From Rhizophlyctis rosea (Eukaryota > Chytridiomycota > Chytridiomycetes > Rhizophlyctidales > Rhizophlyctidaceae), in the NCBI GenBank assembly GCA_027596075.1, contig JADGJC010000014.1, forward strand, positions 239,414-260,891: 21,478 nucleotides of DNA, in the 5' to 3' direction. Below are positions 7,476 through 15,777 of this stretch, one piece after another (positions within the stretch are counted from its first letter, which is position 1; each line of letters begins with the position of its first letter). The translations under genes and the position numbers were made by a program. A model generated the notes under the pieces. The model ran no database searches, was not told the origin of the DNA, and saw nothing but the letters and a program-made list of their open reading frames with translations.

Positions 7476-9270
7476 ATCCGATATCGAGCTCAGCTGTCCA
7501 TGGCATCATCTCAATCCAGCTCCCCTTCCATCAAGTCTGAAGTCTGACCCACCTCCCACCGACTCTGCCTTCCAATCCGCATCCAAGACCGCACCAACTA
7601 CCATTTCACCACTTTCTCCACCACTGGCGCCCATCACAAACGCCGTCAGCTCCATGAGCCTCTCAAATCCTAGCCAAAAAGCCATTAACCTCCAACCCTC
7701 CGTGCCCATACCAGATCCGCAACAGAACGCAGACTATCAGAACTTCCTCGCCTGGAAATCCACCAACACTGACCTACCACCCACCTGCTCCTCTCTCCCA
7801 TCCACATCCATGCCACCATCAATTACCAACTCATCACCATCCCCACTACTCGCACCCAACACCACCCAGCCTACCCCAAATTCCGGCCCCCGCCAGCCTT
7901 CCACCAAATTCACCCCGACACAGCAAGAAGCAGACTACCAAAACTTCCTAGCATGGAAATCAACCGATCCCCAAACCAAACTTCACCACTACCACCTAGA
8001 AGCCGACCAAAACCACCCCGCCGCCCAATTCAAGCTCGCGGAGTGGTACATGAACAAAGACGGAAATAATCCCAACCGAGATGACGGCAAAGATATGGAG
8101 TGGTTACCGAAATCCGTCAACAACAACCACGCGCCTGCGCAGGCGTTTCTGGCGATGTATTACCTGACGGGTGACCCACCAGTCCGGGACGAGAAGCAGG
8201 GAATAGCGTTGATGAGGAAAGCATCGGATCAGAAGGAAGCGACGGCGTTGTATTATTTGCTTTACTGTTTTTGGAATGGTAAAGGCGTTCACGAAGACCG
8301 CCAGTTGGCCAGAGAATACTTCGAGAAGCTAGTGGAGGTCGCGGAGAGGGATAACGGTAATGCGCAGGTAATGGTTGGTGGATGCTATAAGGACGGTATA
8401 TGCGTGGAGAAGCAGGAGGAGATGATGGTTTATTGGTACCATCGTGCCGCGGAGGGAGGATCCATGGACGCACAGGATAAACTCGCTCACTGTTATTTTG
8501 ATGGTTTTAGGATGGAGCGGGATTACCGAAAAGCTGTCGAGTCGTCGCGGAAAGCTGCTGCGCAGGGATCTGTGGAAGCTCACACCCAATTAGGCTGGTG
8601 TTGTGACGAGGGCAAGGGTGTGGGGAAGGACGCAAGGGAGGCATTCGTCTGGTATAAGAAAGCGGCTGATGCGGGATCGGTTAAAGCACAGAATTATCTG
8701 GGTATTTGGTACCAGCATGGAAAGGGCGGACATATCAACAAGAATCAAGCGGTAATGTGGTTCAGGAAGGCTCCTGAGCAGGGCTTGGGGCTAGCACAGG
8801 CGAATTTGGCGGCATGTTATCGAAATGGAGCTGGGGTATCAAACGACCCGAAGGAAGCCTTCAGATTGTTCATGAAGGCCGCCAACGACGGATTAGCCAT
8901 CGCCATGTGGGAAGTCGGCGCTTGCTACAAACACGGCTCCGGCGTCCCGCAGGACATACATATAGCATTCGAATGGTACTCCAAAGCTGCCGCCAAGGGT
9001 GACGGCTGGGCGCAGAATGTCATTGGACTTGCTTATGAGCAGGGACGGATGTTTGGGAAGGATATAGGGAAGGCTTTGATGTGGTATAGGAGGGCGGCGG
9101 AGCAGGGGTTGAAGGAGGCACAGTGGAATTTGGGAGTTTGTTATGAGGAGGGGAAGGGGGTGGGGAAGGATTGGGCAGAGGCCAGGAAGTGGTATTGGAA
9201 GGCGGCGGAGCAAGGGCATGAGAAGGCAAAGTGGAGGAATGGGACAGACATAGTTGTGTGTATACCCTGA
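7476..9270 (+). CDS. Sel1-like repeat protein; probably the C-terminal half of the kinase-Sel1 gene
   Basis: One long open frame (open from 7450) has a Ser/Thr/Pro-rich leader of about 170 residues and then about eleven Sel1-like repeats (nt about 8005-9235). The repeats follow the pattern A-x-x-x-L-G-x-x-Y-x-x-G-x-G-V-x-x-D-x-x-x-A-x-x-W-Y-x-x-A-A-x-x-G. The best are HTQLGWCCDEGKGVGKD and QWNLGVCYEEGKGVGKD. Repeats one to three are the most divergent. Sel1 repeats form alpha-solenoids that scaffold protein complexes. The leader holds a duplicated motif, ADYQNFLAWKST (about 7730 and 7931). The protein stops ten residues after repeat eleven. Read alone it would start at the ATG at 7450 or near 7654. 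The preceding intron and the 7-bp duplication make a broken fusion to the kinase the better model. Confidence 0.85.
7533..7546 (+). repeat. 7-bp tandem duplication that shifts the frame
   Basis: AAGTCTG occurs twice in direct tandem (7533-7539 and 7540-7546). The frame coming from the kinase exon ends in TGA at 7545-7547. Deleting one 7-bp unit runs SIKS directly into DPPPTDSAFQ of the Sel1 frame. Confidence 0.75.
7720..7970 (+). repeat. duplicated 12-residue motif ADYQNFLAWKST
   Basis: Two copies of a motif reading (N/E)ADYQNFLAWKST lie about 67 residues apart in the leader before the Sel1 repeats. They are separated by Ser/Pro/Thr-rich sequence. DNA identity between the copies is partial, with many synonymous differences, so the duplication is old and the peptide appears to be conserved. 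Confidence 0.8.
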
Positions 9271-9587
9271 TGTTTTGTGACTTCATGAATGTTATGTACA
9301 TTATGGTTTTCAATATATTCCCCCTCCCTCTTCTGTCACAAGTTGTCCCACATCCACCTAACGGCGTCTTCCTTTCCCTGTCCATGAGGTTCTGAATTTT
9401 TTCTATCTTCCTTCCAGTGGCCACTGACCACACGATAACTTCGGCTTCCGTGGAGCACGGCGCCATGCTGATGGTTCGAATGAGCAGCGTGCCAGAAAAA
9501 ATAGTCAGAGAGGCCTCTCATTTGGATCAGTGCCATATAGGAAAGTTTGGACCAGATACGAAACTTACCCAAGTATGCATATTCTTG
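9271..9587. other. intergenic region between convergent genes
   Basis: This 317-bp stretch lies between the stop of the Sel1 gene (plus) and the stop of Myb-1 (minus). It holds both 3' ends. Short overlapping frames have no known domain. No RNA gene or repeat was seen. Confidence 0.5.
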
Positions 9588-11168
9588 CTAGTTGCGGATA
9601 GTCCAAATTCCAGATCTCCCGGTTAGACCATCCCGTTGGTGGAGTGATTCAATTTTCCTCATCACTTGCACCACAGGACGCCCCAACTTCCTTGCAAGGG
9701 ACAACGGAGCAAGTTCTCTTTGAAGATCTCCCGCCGTTTGGTATAGCAATTCCAGCAATCGTAATTCGGACTCCGACCATCTTTCGCCCCTCCTATCCTT
9801 CATACACTCCGAAGATTCCGACTTCCACAAATCCCTCCCCGCAGGCTTCTCATGTCCTTCCGCAGTGCCCTTGTGACTATCACCTCCCTGCCTAAACTGC
9901 CCTGACTGTACATTTGCTGTCGTTCTGACGGTTGCATTGGGTGCACGGCGGGAGATCAAGGTTCTTCCCAGGTTAGGTAATTTCTTGACAAGGATTTTCC
10001 ATCTCTTCTGGATACTGCTTGGATCTCGCTGCAATTCACCTCCAATTACCCTGCATCCGAATCCCTCTCCACGGCGCTTGATTATTTGCATATCCTCCCA
10101 GCTGGTAAACGGCCGGTATCGGGAATTCTTGCGCGGCTTGAGGTGTTTTAACGCATGATACCTAGTTTGCACACTGGACGGTGAGCGGCGAAGTTTCCGT
10201 CCTAGTGCTTTCCAAAATCGGGAAGGGATCCTTTTGCTACCCCACAGGTCGATCGCACCCGAAATTGCATCATCTTCCTCTTTCGTCCACGCTTGGCCAG
10301 CCCGTGTATGTTTCTGAACTTCTAGAAGTCTAGACCATCGCCTCCGAACCGCCCAGTCAGAACGTCCCAGATGATGAGCCAATTCCGCCCAGGGAATATA
10401 ACCGTCCCCCTTCCCTTTCATGACGATGCCCAACAAAGATTCATCTTCGGCCTTTGTCCATGAATTCCTCTTAACCGATACCGTAATTCCTCGCGCTTCT
10501 TTCCCCGAACGGAGCTTGTACCATTGTTTTTGGATGGCGGGCACGCTTCTTCCACGCTGCTGGCTCAAGATCTGCCAGTGCTGATACACTTTCAGTCCGT
10601 TCCCTTCAATCATGCACTTCCAAAGTTGTTTGTCTTCCTCCTCGGTCCATGATGGATGTTTGGGTGAGGAGGTTGCGGGGATGTGCGCAACTGTCCGTTT
10701 TGTGCTTGTGTTGGTAAGTGTAGGTCTGGGGTGGAGGATAGGGTAAGCTGGGAAGGTAATTGAAGGAAGATTGTATCCAAGTGTTGAGGAGTGGTGAGAG
10801 ATGTGAAAGGAGGAGGTGAACAAGGAGGAGCAAGTGGGAGAAATGGGGGAAGGGAACCAGGTCGACTGAGTAGTGGGATAGATGCACTGGGTGAGAATGG
10901 TAGAGGACTTTGGAGGAGGTAGATTGCTAAAGGGGAGGAGGGCGCCGGTGTGGGATATGAAGTCTGGGTGCCATTGGAGTGGGGATTGCAATTGTGTGTA
11001 GAGTGACAACGGTTTGCAACGTGCGACAATTGGGGTACTATTGATTGCTGAGATGATGAAGTGTGCAAAAGTCGCTTGGCAATATTGGGGCTGTTGAAAT
11101 TGCGAAACTTGTGTCACACAAATCGTCCAAAGTGGCGAGCAGCATGCGTTTTTCACCCCTCCATGCAT
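9588..11168 (-). CDS. multi-Myb/SANT repeat protein (Myb-1)
   Basis: A single open frame of 526 residues on the minus strand. Residues 1-170 are Ser/Pro/Thr-rich with almost no acidic residues and are the least certain part. Myb-like repeats follow at about 172-220 (SWTEEEDKQLW...W...), 235-283 (SWTKAEDESLL...W..LA..LGRS...VRRRW), 293-341 (AWTKEEDDAIS...W..LGRKLRRSP.SVQTRY) and 352-395 (PFTSWEDMQII...LQRDPSSIQKRW). A degenerate C-terminal repeat lies at 462-508 (RWSESELRLLELL...LARKLGRP). Such repeats form three-helix DNA-binding units, so this is probably a nuclear DNA-binding protein. Its repeats one to four match those of Myb-3 in order, and its C-terminal module matches both neighbours. 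It is divergent from Myb-2. The start is uncertain because another frame is also open over 10610-11068. Confidence 0.75.
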   Translation of the reverse strand: MHGGVKNACCSPLWTICVTQVSQFQQPQYCQATFAHFIISAINSTPIVARCKPLSLYTQLQSPLQWHPDFISHTGALLPFSNLPPPKSSTILTQCIYPTTQSTWFPSPISPTCSSLFTSSFHISHHSSTLGYNLPSITFPAYPILHPRPTLTNTSTKRTVAHIPATSSPKHPSWTEEEDKQLWKCMIEGNGLKVYQHWQILSQQRGRSVPAIQKQWYKLRSGKEARGITVSVKRNSWTKAEDESLLGIVMKGKGDGYIPWAELAHHLGRSDWAVRRRWSRLLEVQKHTRAGQAWTKEEDDAISGAIDLWGSKRIPSRFWKALGRKLRRSPSSVQTRYHALKHLKPRKNSRYRPFTSWEDMQIIKRRGEGFGCRVIGGELQRDPSSIQKRWKILVKKLPNLGRTLISRRAPNATVRTTANVQSGQFRQGGDSHKGTAEGHEKPAGRDLWKSESSECMKDRRGERWSESELRLLELLYQTAGDLQRELAPLSLARKLGRPVVQVMRKIESLHQRDGLTGRSGIWTIRN

Positions 11169-11564
11169 TCATTGCTTTGACTTACATTCAACATCTTCTT
11201 TTTTATATTACTGCACGGAGTTGGACTTACTACTCAATAGCAACTTAGTTCTCACCATACTCAACGCGCAATTCATAAATAGCACTGTTTGTTGACGATG
11301 GTCCAACCAAATTTGCCACTATCCCGGCCGGTTCCCTCTGTCGCTGGTTACATTCCATGTATTCGCTCCCGCATATACAAACGGTGTACACGTCGTACGT
11401 TGAGTGTAGAGTGGTCACCAACTTCCTACCCGTCCATATCTTGCTTGTACAAAGTCCATATCTCAATATTAGCCACTCGACAGCCAGCGAGGTAATACCT
11501 ATCTTCTTCACCTATTTCGGCCAATAAGTCTGTAACCGAAGGGACTAGTCAGCACCACAACTTT
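11169..11564. promoter_or_regulatory. divergent intergenic region between Myb-1 and Myb-2
   Basis: This 396-bp region lies between the start codons of two divergent Myb-repeat genes and so must carry both promoters. I recognised no specific site. Overlapping short frames have no domain. Confidence 0.4.
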
Positions 11565-12683
11565 ATGGATTCGCACAATCAACAACAGCCGAGTGTGTCT
11601 GGTGGCCCCGCAGACGCAGTGTCATCGCCCGAAGGGCATAAGGAAGCATCTCTACCTATTGTACCCCAGGCCCCAACCAGGAAGACATCAATATCGATAC
11701 GTATGCCATTCACCCAGAACGAGGACAGTTACATTATTAGACGCATTGCTGAAGGGGCGGGGTGGTTGGATATCGGGAAAGAGTTGTGTCGTCCCAGGTC
11801 CGTTGTTTATACCCGATGGGAGGTCATACACAGTCATTTTTTAGCAGTCAAACCGGCACCCTCGAAAGATGCAAAAGCGATGAAGATCCAGCGGAAAGCC
11901 CATAAACAATTCAGCCAGGAAGAAGATGCCGCGATCATTGAACATATTAAGGAGCGCGGAAATGGTGATTGGGTAGAGCTTGGACGAGAACTGGGCCGGC
12001 ATTCGGCCACAGTACGAAAGCGCTGGTGGAGTGTTCTCAGAGCTGGGGTGCCAGACATCCAAATGGCCGCTCCACATACACGGAAGGCTTTCAGCCCCAA
12101 AGAAGACGCTATCATCATCAGGCGTGTTGTGGTGGCAGGAGAATCGGGATGGGCTGACATAGGAAGGCAATTAGGACGATCGGGGGGAAGTGTTTACAAT
12201 CGTTGGCATAACATCCTCAAGGGATGCCTAAAGTATGGGATGCAAGGGGAATGGTCTCATGCGGAGGTGCGGTTGGTGGAATTGCTTCATAATACAGCAG
12301 AAGAGCTGCAGCGAGAACTTATCGCCGCTGCTGTCGCTGAAAAATTGGGACGGACAGTGGCAGATGTGGAAAGGAAGATGGTTCAATTTAGAGATGACTG
12401 GAGGGTGGACCAGCGGTAAGCGAAAGATTGGAAGAAGCAAGCTTGTTTGTTGGGGTGAGTGCACAAGATGGATGGTAAGAAGTCATGACCCAAAAGAGTG
12501 GTTATTGAGGTTCCTTTTCATCACAGGTGGCCTGATGGGCTGAGAAGGGCGGCTCGCGGTGCTTACTATGGTCTAGGAAGAAGGTTTTCACGAATGGCCA
12601 TAGTCGCAGAAGTGCCCCTCGTGATAAGGATTTTGATTGTAAATTTCCAAACTCCCTATTATAAGTGCATCAGAAACGTATGA
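11565..12683 (+). CDS. multi-Myb/SANT repeat protein (Myb-2)
   Basis: Exon 1 (11565-12415) encodes three Myb-like repeats at residues about 47-88 (PFTQNEDSYIIRRIAEGAGW), 115-158 (QFSQEEDAAIIEHIKERGNG) and 174-218 (AFSPKEDAIIIRRVVVAGES). The shared C-terminal module follows at 229-276 (EWSHAEVRLVELLHNTAEEL...AEKLGRT). A TAA stop lies at 12417-12419, but a GTAAGC donor falls one base before it. A 111-nt intron to CACAG (12416-12526) gives a second exon (12527-12683) reading RWPDGLRRAARG, similar to QRDGLTGRSG at the end of Myb-1. I therefore prefer the spliced form of 335 residues over the unspliced 284. Repeat order and linkers (AVKPAP, GVPDIQ) match repeats four to six of Myb-3. It is probably a nuclear DNA-binding protein; targets are unknown. 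Confidence 0.75.
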
Positions 12684-13062
12684 GTGGGTTGGGTGGATGG
12701 AAAATGAGAAGGATGTTCAATTTTTGGATGACCCATTTCACCCAATATGGTTAAACTAGCACAATTGCCCAGGTTGCGCGTTGTTGCCACAATCCAGCCA
12801 ACATGCCCACACACTGAGTTGCCGGTTCGCCCCACCTTCAAAACAACTTCAACGGCGACCGCCGACAAACAACAAAACCCATTGCACAATCCCTTCATTA
12901 TTTGCCTGGCGAAACTTGCGCAATAAGGAACCTTGCATCTCAAGTCCACTGATGGTCTTCACTACCAAAGGCCTGCTGTCTTCTAGTGTACCGGCTTGTT
13001 GAAATCTGACAAGCCTAGTTACAGCTTCCTCCGTATCCCACAAAAAAGCTGCGTTCATCAAA
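12684..13062. other. intergenic region between Myb-2 and Myb-3
   Basis: This 379-bp stretch lies between two tandem plus-strand Myb genes. It should carry the 3' end of Myb-2 and the promoter of Myb-3. A minus-strand frame (12849-13241) crosses into Myb-3 but has no domain. Nothing else was recognised. Confidence 0.4.
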
Positions 13063-14679
13063 ATGCGTGTCCCATCACTAGTATTCTTTGACGCGGTGGC
13101 TAGCTTCGGTTGCTCCACTACTAGATTTTGGGCCCCAATCAACTCTTGCCGTCCATTTCTGAACTCCACATGGTCACCCCTTGCCTTATACAACCGGCTT
13201 GTAGTACATATGTCCTCACAGAACAGCTGGAAGGGCTCCATTCAGCCCTTTGGAGCACGAGCAGTCACAGTGTCCCTCATAGTCCGAACTGCCCTGCATA
13301 ATGGTCATAAGGAGGAGTTGAAACGAAGTCCATGGACAGACCAGGAAGACAAGCGACTTTGGGAGGGGGTGTGTGCGTGGAAGAAGAGCGGGAAGAGATA
13401 TAACTGGGAGGAATTGAGCGGGCAGTTGGGAAGAGGTATACCTGCAATGCGAAGGCGATGGACCATACTGCGTGGTGGAAAAGTAGCTCAACCTGAGGTC
13501 TTGGGGGCCAAAAGATTGTGGACAGAAGCAGAGGATGATTTTCTTCGGAACTTCCATGCCGAGCAGACGAAACGGGGCCGGATAGAGTGGGGGCCATTAG
13601 CTGCACGACTGGGACGGACGGTCCATAGTATCAAAGGTCGGCTGACTAGAATTCCGGAATCGAAGACAAAATCATCCATGTGGAGGGAAGGAGAGGATAG
13701 AGAACTATGCCAGGCTGTTGCAGAAGTGGCATCCGGAGGGAAAATAAGTTGGAAAGCCGTGGCGCAGAAACTTCAGCGGTCTCCACAAAGTGTCAAGTTG
13801 AAATATTTTCGCTTACGCAACCTCGAAAGTCCTCCTATGTTCATATGGAAAGACAAACTTGTCAACCATCATTCGTCAAAGCCTACTACCAGGCAACGGC
13901 ATTTCGATTATCCCGGCACTTCCCACCACCAACGGAAAACTGGGCGGTTCAAAAAGGAGGAAGACTGGCGCATCATTAGGGGGATGACGGAAGGGCGAGG
14001 GTGGACAGAGATGGGTAGGGATATGGGTAGACATGAAGCCAGCGTCCGTTACAGATGGAAAGTCATCATCAAACGCTATCCCACCTTGGAACAGCAACCC
14101 CCAACTCGGACAGTCCTTCACCTTCCTACAGCTGTCAAGCCGGCTTCCCCAAAAATTGAGATGGACACATACACCACCAAATCCTCCCGTAGACGATCCA
14201 CTTCTGAAGAGGATGCTGCAATCATTCAGCACATCAGGGCGGCTGGAAAGGGCCAATGGGCAAAGCTGGCGAAGGAGTTGAACCGGCCCGAAGTTAGCTT
14301 GAGAAACCGTTGGAGGAATGTTCTCAGCCGTCGTGTTCCAGACCTCCAATTACCTAAGCGGAATCCCAAGCAATTTACAATGGAGGAGGATGCGCTCATC
14401 ATTAGACTGATAGAAGAGGAGAAACTGGGATGGAGCCAAATCGGAAGGCAGGTGGGATGCCGATGGGAGAGTATTAGGTATCGTTGGCAGAAGGTTCTTC
14501 AGTTCAGGGCGAGAGAGGGCAAGGAACGGAAATGGTCTCAGGCTGAATTGCACTTGTTGGATCTGCTGCAGAGTACTGCGCGAGAGGTTGGAAGAGAGCT
14601 TGACGCATCGGCTGTGGCAAAGAAGTTGGGATGTACGGCAAAGCAGTTGGACATGTTGGCAAGTAGAAATGAAGCCTGA
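13063..14679 (+). CDS. seven-repeat Myb/SANT protein (Myb-3)
   Basis: A single open frame of 538 residues. Myb-like repeats lie at about 89-137, 151-198, 205-253, 294-337, 377-421, 436-479 and 489-532. The first six carry the (F/W)-T-x-E-E-D...W..(L/I)(G/A)..LGR...(V/I)R.RW pattern. The seventh is the degenerate C-terminal module (KWSQAELHLLDLLQSTAREV...AKKLGC) shared with both neighbours. Repeats one to three have wider helix spacing and resemble Myb-1; repeats four to six resemble Myb-2. This makes it the most complete member of the cluster. The first 49 residues are hydrophobic and basic, without a repeat. An internal ATG at 13210 (MSSQNSWKGS) could be the true start. There is no intron inside the repeat region, unlike the older genes to the left. 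Role as a DNA-binding nuclear protein is inferred. Confidence 0.8.
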   Translation: MRVPSLVFFDAVASFGCSTTRFWAPINSCRPFLNSTWSPLALYNRLVVHMSSQNSWKGSIQPFGARAVTVSLIVRTALHNGHKEELKRSPWTDQEDKRLWEGVCAWKKSGKRYNWEELSGQLGRGIPAMRRRWTILRGGKVAQPEVLGAKRLWTEAEDDFLRNFHAEQTKRGRIEWGPLAARLGRTVHSIKGRLTRIPESKTKSSMWREGEDRELCQAVAEVASGGKISWKAVAQKLQRSPQSVKLKYFRLRNLESPPMFIWKDKLVNHHSSKPTTRQRHFDYPGTSHHQRKTGRFKKEEDWRIIRGMTEGRGWTEMGRDMGRHEASVRYRWKVIIKRYPTLEQQPPTRTVLHLPTAVKPASPKIEMDTYTTKSSRRRSTSEEDAAIIQHIRAAGKGQWAKLAKELNRPEVSLRNRWRNVLSRRVPDLQLPKRNPKQFTMEEDALIIRLIEEEKLGWSQIGRQVGCRWESIRYRWQKVLQFRAREGKERKWSQAELHLLDLLQSTAREVGRELDASAVAKKLGCTAKQLDMLASRNEA

Positions 14680-15777
14680 TGGGTGCTATGGTGAGTTCAT
14701 AGCGCTGACTTTGGATACAACTAGACGAGCGTTACTAACCGGTGGTCCTTTGCGAAAGTTCATGGGCAGGAAGCTGGCTTACTGCTGGAGTAGGGTAGGG
14801 GGCTGTTATGAAGTTGTGATATGGTGGCGGCAATGTCGAGGCAAACGACTGAATATGATGGGGAGAATGTATTCAGAAGAATGAAACAGTGTTGATTCTT
14901 CACTCTTATCCAATGCACATAAAGAGTGAGGAGTGGATGGAGTCACGTGGCTCAAATCTCATATCACCACTGGCTGAGTCATCTTGACCTGTCACATAGC
15001 GATAGGATAAGCCCTTTATTCAACTGGTGCTCGTTTCGGCATCTCCGCTGCGCTCCGATACTACTACACTCACACTGGGTGAATAAATAGTACTTGTCAA
15101 TGTTTTCGCGCTTTGTTTGAAAAATGGATGGGGCGCACCGGGCGCAGTGAGGAGTTGTGCACATCATCGGGGTGATGGCTTCAAAGGAATGACGGCAAGG
15201 AGTAACACGGCGTTGCATATCATACACTACATTTATTTTTGTCTATGTAGATGGCGTTGAGAGAAACAACTCTGCGGTCGGATTGGCCTCACACGCCCCA
15301 GCTTCGATAAAATGAAATTACGTAATCTTTGATCAGATGTCTTTTATCAAGTTTCGAGTCCCCGCACCCTTCTGAAACCAAACTCTCAGCCTTCCTCCCA
15401 CCAACCTTAGACTATCGAAACTATGAACTATGTAGTACCAACATCCCAAAACCCCCCATAAGTAAAGAAGTTGTCCGTCGGCCACCCACCACCGGGCATG
15501 AACCTTATGCAAGTTGAGCAAATGAAAATGTCGCAGGTGGGGCAGCCACTCAGGTTGCCCAAAGGGCGCCCTTTGCAGGTTGCTCGTTGGGCAACCTTTG
15601 CCAAATTCACCAATGGGCGTCCTTTGCCAATTTGCCCATTGAGACCCCTTCCACCATTCCCCAAATTCGCACTAATAGCACCTTCTCACTCAATTGAAAT
15701 GACGTCATTTGAATAGGCCTTCTTTTCAGTACTGGGCTATTAAACATCACCACTGACTGCACTGTCCTACTCACTAG
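14680..15777. other. gene-poor stretch
   Basis: About 1.1 kb without a gene that I can support. Frames such as 14979-15227 (minus) and 15329-15517 (plus) show no domain. It includes a short 8-bp inverted repeat, TTTATTCA (15015-15022) and TGAATAAA (15080-15087), and the hairpin nest at 15553-15641 listed separately. A CACGTG hexamer occurs near 14945. Confidence 0.5.
15553..15641. repeat. nested inverted and direct repeats (two adjacent hairpins)
   Basis: GGTTGCCC (15553-15560) pairs with GGGCAACC (15589-15596), enclosing a perfect 14-bp palindrome AAAGGGCGCCCTTT (15561-15574). A second pair, CAATGGGC (15611-15618) and GCCCATTG (15634-15641), follows at once. GGGCG(C/T)CCTTTGC occurs twice, 51 bp apart, so the two hairpins may come from a partial tandem duplication. 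Confidence 0.8.

Noticed and set aside
10610..11068. Ser/Pro-rich minus-strand frame overlapping Myb-1
   Set aside because: It has no domain and does not connect to the Myb repeats by a clear splice site. Low-complexity composition keeps several frames open here. It does leave the Myb-1 start uncertain.
15329..15380. Possible tRNA T-arm (GTTTCGAGTCCCC)
   Set aside because: No acceptor stem, D-arm or anticodon arm could be paired around it.
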